From Lachnospiraceae bacterium (GTDB lineage: Bacteria > Bacillota > Clostridia > Lachnospirales > Lachnospiraceae), in assembly GCA_017936785.1 (NCBI GenBank), contig JAGBEV010000025.1, positions 1-52,610 of the forward strand: DNA of 52,610 bases, read 5' to 3'. Numbering within the stretch: the stretch's first letter is position 1; each line of letters starts with the position of its first letter. Shown here one piece after another: positions 48,938 through 52,610 of this stretch. The notes under the pieces were generated by a model. That model did no database searches, had not been told where the DNA came from, and was given only the letters and a program-made list of their open reading frames with translations. The translations under genes were made by a program, and so were the position numbers.

Positions 48938-50056
48938 TTAACTTTTTTTCATCATGCAAATAAACATATCCATAAATTGATAATCTATTTGACCATTCTT
49001 ACTTGGCAGCAGCATTTTTTTATTTTTAACGACATTCCAACCTCCAAGTTTATTTTTATAGGAATATATTGGTAAATCAGTTACTTTATTAATACATGTA
49101 ACCATAAACAAATATTGATTTTCTGTTATAATTTGTTTATTATCTTTCCAACAAACAGCATACGCATCGGATAATACAGTAAATTCTTTAGGTTGATAAT
49201 ACGCTCGATATACATCGCTATTTGATGGAATAGATATAACATTTTTTAATATTGTAGCTCCTTCTTTAGTGACGAAATAATTCAAGCCCTGATTTCTGAA
49301 GCTTGATGTTAAACATGGTAACACATTATTCCCAGTAGGACTATTAGGTAAATCTTTTGCCTTATATGGTAGTTTATTCGTTTTTATCTTAACAAATAGC
49401 TCCCCAATTCGGTATTCCTTCCATTGTATCTGATTTAGCTTATCACTTAGCGACGCAGTTATATCCATTCCAGCTATAAACTCTCTCTCATTATCAGAAA
49501 ACTTGTAATCATATAATTTATTTTCTCGGAGATGGTCTTCAACATTTGCTATATGATATTTTTTCAATTCAGACATTAATTCTTGCATGGAATCAAAATC
49601 GATTTCCCCATCTTTTGTTGGCAATTTAACTTTTATATTTTCAAAAGTATCATCAACATTTCTAACTAATACTGAAAGCAATAAAGGCTTTTGTTGATTT
49701 AGTACAGTTGTAAAAAATGGAATTGCTTGGTTTGGAATGTTAATCTTTGGTACTATCTTTCTTACAAACTGACCTGCATACCATTCTCGGTTTCTATAAA
49801 AGAAATCCATTTGTAAAAGTCCCAAGCTCCAAGTTCCTGCTTCATTTATATTTTCTTCATTAATAAAACCTGTACCGCACATTACTCCTTGATTTGTAGA
49901 AGTTCTTGTAACATAATCATACTCATTTCCGTAAACAAGGTTATCAGCATTAAAACTTGATGTGCTTTTAATTTCAAACAAATCACCCAATCTATATTCG
50001 CCCCACTCAATATTATCTAATTTTGCATTGAGTGAGGCATTTATTTTCCCAAGCAC
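48938..50056 (-). CDS. Restriction-modification specificity (S) subunit, BcgIB-like
   Basis: A 372-residue specificity protein with two target-recognition halves: IEWGEYRLGDLFEIKSTSSF at about 16-35 and IQWKEYRIGELFVKIKTNKL at about 215-234, each starting with the W-x-E-Y-R-(L/I)-G-(D/E)-L-F motif. Each half ends with a similar KLPTKDGEIDF / LLPSKNGQIDY turn. This internal repeat is typical of S subunits that recognise bipartite sites. Start is a GTG at 50056 with TTGAGGG just upstream, overlapping the nuclease-methylase gene by 16 bases. Size and partner resemble BcgIB. The closing segment MDMFICMMKKS suggests a complete end. Confidence 0.88.
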   Translation of the reverse strand: MLGKINASLNAKLDNIEWGEYRLGDLFEIKSTSSFNADNLVYGNEYDYVTRTSTNQGVMCGTGFINEENINEAGTWSLGLLQMDFFYRNREWYAGQFVRKIVPKINIPNQAIPFFTTVLNQQKPLLLSVLVRNVDDTFENIKVKLPTKDGEIDFDSMQELMSELKKYHIANVEDHLRENKLYDYKFSDNEREFIAGMDITASLSDKLNQIQWKEYRIGELFVKIKTNKLPYKAKDLPNSPTGNNVLPCLTSSFRNQGLNYFVTKEGATILKNVISIPSNSDVYRAYYQPKEFTVLSDAYAVCWKDNKQIITENQYLFMVTCINKVTDLPIYSYKNKLGGWNVVKNKKMLLPSKNGQIDYQFMDMFICMMKKS

Positions 50057-52089
50057 GAACCCTCAATATCATTATTCTTTATAAGGCTTGATATCTCCCA
50101 AACCAAATAATCGCTAACCGTATTATTAAAATCTTTGATTGAAGGTTTAGTATCGATTGGAGCAGTTTGATTCCAATCACAACCACTTTCTATATTAATT
50201 TTCCCTTCATAATATTCATTTTCTGTTAGTAATTTTAATTTTGATTTTCCAAAGCGAACTAAATCCACTACTTCTTGATATCTTTCTTTTGCATTATCAG
50301 TATCTCTTAAATTACTAGTAGATTTCTTTCTGTTGCTTCTTGTATATCCGTCATTTGAAAAATCTATAAATTTTACTATATCATCATTCTGATGAGCTTC
50401 ACCAACTCTGAAAACATATATATTTGTCTGTACACTGGATTTTCCAACAAATAAATCTAAAGGCATTTTTATGCTTGCTAAAAGTGTACTATGTTTCAAA
50501 ATTTTCTTATTATATGAAGACGCTTTACCCGAACCTGCTGAATTTTGAATAATAATTGCCGCATAGCCTTTTTCCATCATAGAAAGTGCTTTTTCAACAA
50601 AAACCATTCCATTTCCCGCCGCCGAGTATGGCGGATTCAGGACAAACGCATCTGCTGGAAATTTCTCGTTTGGCTTTGCAAAACCATAGTTCCCATTAAA
50701 GTCTTTCAAAGAATCCTTATTTAAGATATTTGAACTTCCATCACCCATTAAAATCATATTTAAAATGGCAAGCATATATACACTTGATAATATTTCTAAT
50801 CCTAAAATATGATTTGCCTTTATATCTGCCGAAGTAACCGCTAGCTGTTCTGGGGACTTAATTTTTTGCTTAGCATCAATCAACATCTCATTCATTGCTG
50901 CCACTAGCAACCCTGCTGAACCTGTAGCAAAATCCCATACATATGATTTATAATTAACACGAGCCAATTTAACTAGTAAATTTGCAACATATGATGGTGT
51001 TAAAACTACATCATTTAATTTGTCTTGTGTAAATCCAAGCCAGCTGTACATTTCATTAAACAATTTGCCTGTAAAATCTGTTGTTAATCCAATCTTATAA
51101 TAAATGCCTAAATCATCAACTATTTTAGAAAAAACTCTTTTTAATTGGCTCTCTCCATTTTCAACTTTATTAATATTATCTGTAGTTAAAGTATTTTGCA
51201 GTGTCCTTATAATAAGTTCTTTCTTTTCTTCTGGTAATTTCTTCTCATTTAGAAAAGCCTTTATCTTTCTAACCATAATATCGCCATCTTTATTACCTTC
51301 CTCTGTCGATGACTTTAAATCTGTCTTTTCCAATGGTGATACTTTTCCCGCCACTCCCAAAGTCGCGATTATTGATGCCGCTACCAGATAAACCCTATCA
51401 TTTTCACCTAGCCCTTTTTCATTCTGATAAATATCATTATTTAGTTTTACTAAACTTGCATCTATCTCTTTTTCTCTTTTTTCTTTTAATCTGTCAAGCT
51501 CTTCTTGTGATAGTTTTAAGTTTTTTACCTTCTGTATAAATTCATCGAAGTTTTCTTTTTTCAAAAAAGATAAATCTGTGTATTCGTCTACTTTTTGTCC
51601 CACACCCAAATTATCCTTTGAAACATAGTAAACCCCAATAGAGTGTACAATATCTCCATTTTCATCTTTATATCCTGTCATACCTATAGAAATAATATCT
51701 GTATAACTTGTATAGTGAAGTAATGCATTCGCATAATGAATCGCCCCATTTACAGCATATGAATTAATATTTTTATATATAGGCTCATTTTTTGAATTGC
51801 GATTTTCTACTTGTCCATTATCATCTAATTTTTCTAGTTTATCCTTATATCCTTTATACTCTATCAAAATCGGATAAAAATTCAGTGCCTTATCTTGTAA
51901 TAACAATTTTGCATCTGGTCTATTTCCGCCAACACCGCCATTTTTTGAATAGTATTCATTAAGTGCTTTATCTATTTCAGTATTTAATGATTCTTGCTCT
52001 AATTTATAATCCAATCCATACGATTTCATCCAACCATTAGCCAAATCAGCTATAATTGGTTCAATTGATTGAGTTGAAGTCTTTGCCAT
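50041..52089 (-). CDS. Fused restriction endonuclease-DNA adenine methyltransferase, BcgIA-like
   Basis: A 682-residue protein. The N terminus holds a PD-(D/E)XK-type site: RPDAKLLL near residue 57 and YPILIEYKGY near residue 72 (E-x-K). The C-terminal two thirds are an N6-adenine methyltransferase of the HsdM type: VWDFATGSAGLLVAAMNEML near residue 385 (SAM loop) and FVLNPPYSAAGNGMVFVEKA near residue 480 (NPPY). The methylase and S subunit are separate while the nuclease is fused to the methylase, the layout of type IIB BcgI-like systems that cut on both sides of their site. No separate HsdR gene is visible, consistent with this. The ribosome site GAAAGGAG lies 13 bases before the ATG; the gene overlaps the RHH gene by 40 bases. 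Confidence 0.88.
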   Translation of the reverse strand: MAKTSTQSIEPIIADLANGWMKSYGLDYKLEQESLNTEIDKALNEYYSKNGGVGGNRPDAKLLLQDKALNFYPILIEYKGYKDKLEKLDDNGQVENRNSKNEPIYKNINSYAVNGAIHYANALLHYTSYTDIISIGMTGYKDENGDIVHSIGVYYVSKDNLGVGQKVDEYTDLSFLKKENFDEFIQKVKNLKLSQEELDRLKEKREKEIDASLVKLNNDIYQNEKGLGENDRVYLVAASIIATLGVAGKVSPLEKTDLKSSTEEGNKDGDIMVRKIKAFLNEKKLPEEKKELIIRTLQNTLTTDNINKVENGESQLKRVFSKIVDDLGIYYKIGLTTDFTGKLFNEMYSWLGFTQDKLNDVVLTPSYVANLLVKLARVNYKSYVWDFATGSAGLLVAAMNEMLIDAKQKIKSPEQLAVTSADIKANHILGLEILSSVYMLAILNMILMGDGSSNILNKDSLKDFNGNYGFAKPNEKFPADAFVLNPPYSAAGNGMVFVEKALSMMEKGYAAIIIQNSAGSGKASSYNKKILKHSTLLASIKMPLDLFVGKSSVQTNIYVFRVGEAHQNDDIVKFIDFSNDGYTRSNRKKSTSNLRDTDNAKERYQEVVDLVRFGKSKLKLLTENEYYEGKINIESGCDWNQTAPIDTKPSIKDFNNTVSDYLVWEISSLIKNNDIEGSCLGK

Positions 52090-52262
52090 TTGTTAATCAT
52101 TCTCCTTTCATTGTTATCTGCAATAATCTTTGACGCCCCTAAAAAAGCTGTTCTTCTCACAAACTCACTATAAGAGCCATATGCTTCTAGCCTTGCTGCC
52201 TGCTTTAGCTTATCTAACTCCTCTTTGCCAACTCTAATACTCATTGAATAGGTTTTGTTCAT
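52050..52262 (-). CDS. Small ribbon-helix-helix protein
   Basis: A 70-residue protein with a ribbon-helix-helix/MobC-like pattern: YSMSIRVGKEELDKLKQAAR followed by GSYSEFVRRTAFLGAS. AAGAGGG precedes the ATG and a good promoter lies just upstream. Its last 40 bases overlap the restriction-methylase gene, so it may be a controller of the RM operon or a fragment of a mobilisation protein. Composition and spacing support a real gene. Confidence 0.65.
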   Translation of the reverse strand: MNKTYSMSIRVGKEELDKLKQAARLEAYGSYSEFVRRTAFLGASKIIADNNERRMINKWQRLQLNQLNQL

Positions 52263-52282
52263 ATCTAAGCCCTCTTAAAAGA

Positions 52283-52311
52283 ATTATATACTCTGCGTAG
52301 AACATTTACAA
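52283..52311 (-). promoter_or_regulatory. Promoter of the RHH-restriction-modification operon
   Basis: TTGTAA (52306-52311), 17-base spacer, TATAAT (52283-52288) on the minus strand. Confidence 0.65.
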
Positions 52312-52333
52312 TGCAACTCTCCACAACAAATTT

Positions 52334-52369
52334 CAAAAAATAGAACCCCTTGTAAATGGGGTTCTATTT
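52334..52369 (-). terminator. Hairpin terminator upstream of the RM operon
   Basis: Twelve-base-pair stem AAATAGAACCCC / GGGGTTCTATTT with an eight-base loop, followed on the minus strand by TTTTTTGAAA. It would stop transcripts entering from beyond the window. The ATTTACAAGGGGT word in its loop recurs at about 52424-52436. Confidence 0.8.
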
Positions 52370-52446
52370 GAACATGCTCTCTTAAATTTGTCGTAAATTA
52401 GTCATAAATCTCAATTGTCATTATTGTACCCCTTGTAAATACTGGC

Positions 52447-52476
52447 TTTATTTATCAAGACTCTTCATCGTCGGGA
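52447..52476 (-). repeat. Right copy of the 30-base direct repeat
   Basis: Partner of 47204-47233 (27/30 bases). The minus-strand frame reads IILQLFTEGAKKLPTMKSLD-K-stop after an in-frame TAA, so the homologous tail is longer than the bare repeat but cut off upstream. The rest of 52370-52610 has no convincing gene; a tiny frame MTIEIYD after AAGGGG (near 52400-52425) is noted without a claim. Confidence 0.6.
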
Positions 52477-52610
52477 GCTTTTTCGCTCCTTCTGTAAAGA
52501 GCTGTAAGATAATTTATATTCCTTTAAATCTTTACAAGAATTTCTGTACCAAGCTTTACTAAAATAGTCAATTTAAAAGCATTTTTTAGTCATATATTGG
52601 TCAAATGAAA

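Noticed and set aside
47204-52476. The 30-base repeats as simple attL/attR sites of an excisable island
   Set aside because: The three differing bases form a synonymous serine codon swap and the integrase is dead; recombination-generated att cores should be identical. Kept as a finding with a coding explanation instead.
1-52610. CRISPR arrays, tRNA or rRNA genes
   Set aside because: No regular repeat-spacer pattern and no cloverleaf or rRNA-like segment noticed on reading both strands; a dedicated tRNA scan would settle it.

Overview
The window looks like a chromosomal segment of a motile, Gram-positive anaerobe of the Clostridia, most likely Lachnospiraceae. The reasons are flagellar genes without an outer-membrane set, FliW/CsrA control of flagellin, SigD-type promoters, strong AGGAGG ribosome sites, and an accessory end with decayed tyrosine-integrase and toxin-antitoxin genes. 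Genus and species cannot be read from the sequence alone. Almost everything is on the minus strand.

Layout by position. 0-5 kb: a truncated Rpn-type nuclease, a biotin-dependent carboxyltransferase beta subunit under a promoter with a FabT-like palindrome, UDP-galactopyranose mutase coupled to a small HTH gene, and a second XRE gene. 4.8-9.3 kb: three glycosyltransferases, two of them divergent from overlapping promoters. 9.4-10.4 kb: a short flagellin gene with a strong terminator, a CsrA-type leader and a SigD-like promoter. 10.4-23.6 kb: one long run that starts at a consensus SigD promoter with flaG-fliD-fliS and a FlgN/FliT-like chaperone. It continues, without a recognisable terminator, into a phosphonate pathway: metallophosphoesterase, cytidylyltransferase-PEP mutase fusion, SDR, second nucleotidyltransferase, CDP-glycerol-type transferase, Rossmann dehydrogenase, phosphonopyruvate decarboxylase and a LicD fusion. 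23.6-30.5 kb: flgM-flgN-flgK-flgK-flgL-fliW-csrA, starting at a second consensus SigD promoter and ending in a terminator. 30.5-34.8 kb: pantothenate/CoA genes (PanG-like, panB, panC, panD, coaBC). 35-43.8 kb: a second glycan operon with LicD, a Maf-like DUF115 protein, a methyltransferase, kdsA, a manA-like isomerase, kdsC, an rpe/alsE-like epimerase, a CMP-sugar synthetase and two FkbM methyltransferases. 44-47.1 kb: a repeat lipoprotein, a small membrane protein, an XRE regulator and a membrane-anchored Ser/Thr kinase. 47.2-52.6 kb: an A+T-rich accessory stretch with RelBE, an integrase pseudogene and a BcgI-like restriction-modification set.

How the parts fit. The flagellar genes (filament, cap, junction proteins, chaperones, FlgM, FliW/CsrA) are interleaved with two sugar-decoration arms. 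One arm should make a C-P compound from PEP, activate it with CTP and attach it through LicD and CDP-glycerol-type transferases. The other has the enzymes for a KDO-like 3-deoxy-ulosonic acid and its CMP form, with a Maf-like protein as a plausible flagellin transferase. The most interesting proposal is that the filament carries a phosphonate-bearing, KDO-like glycan, with the phosphonate arm transcribed from the late flagellar promoter. The gene identities are well supported by motifs; the structure of the glycan and its attachment to flagellin are inference.
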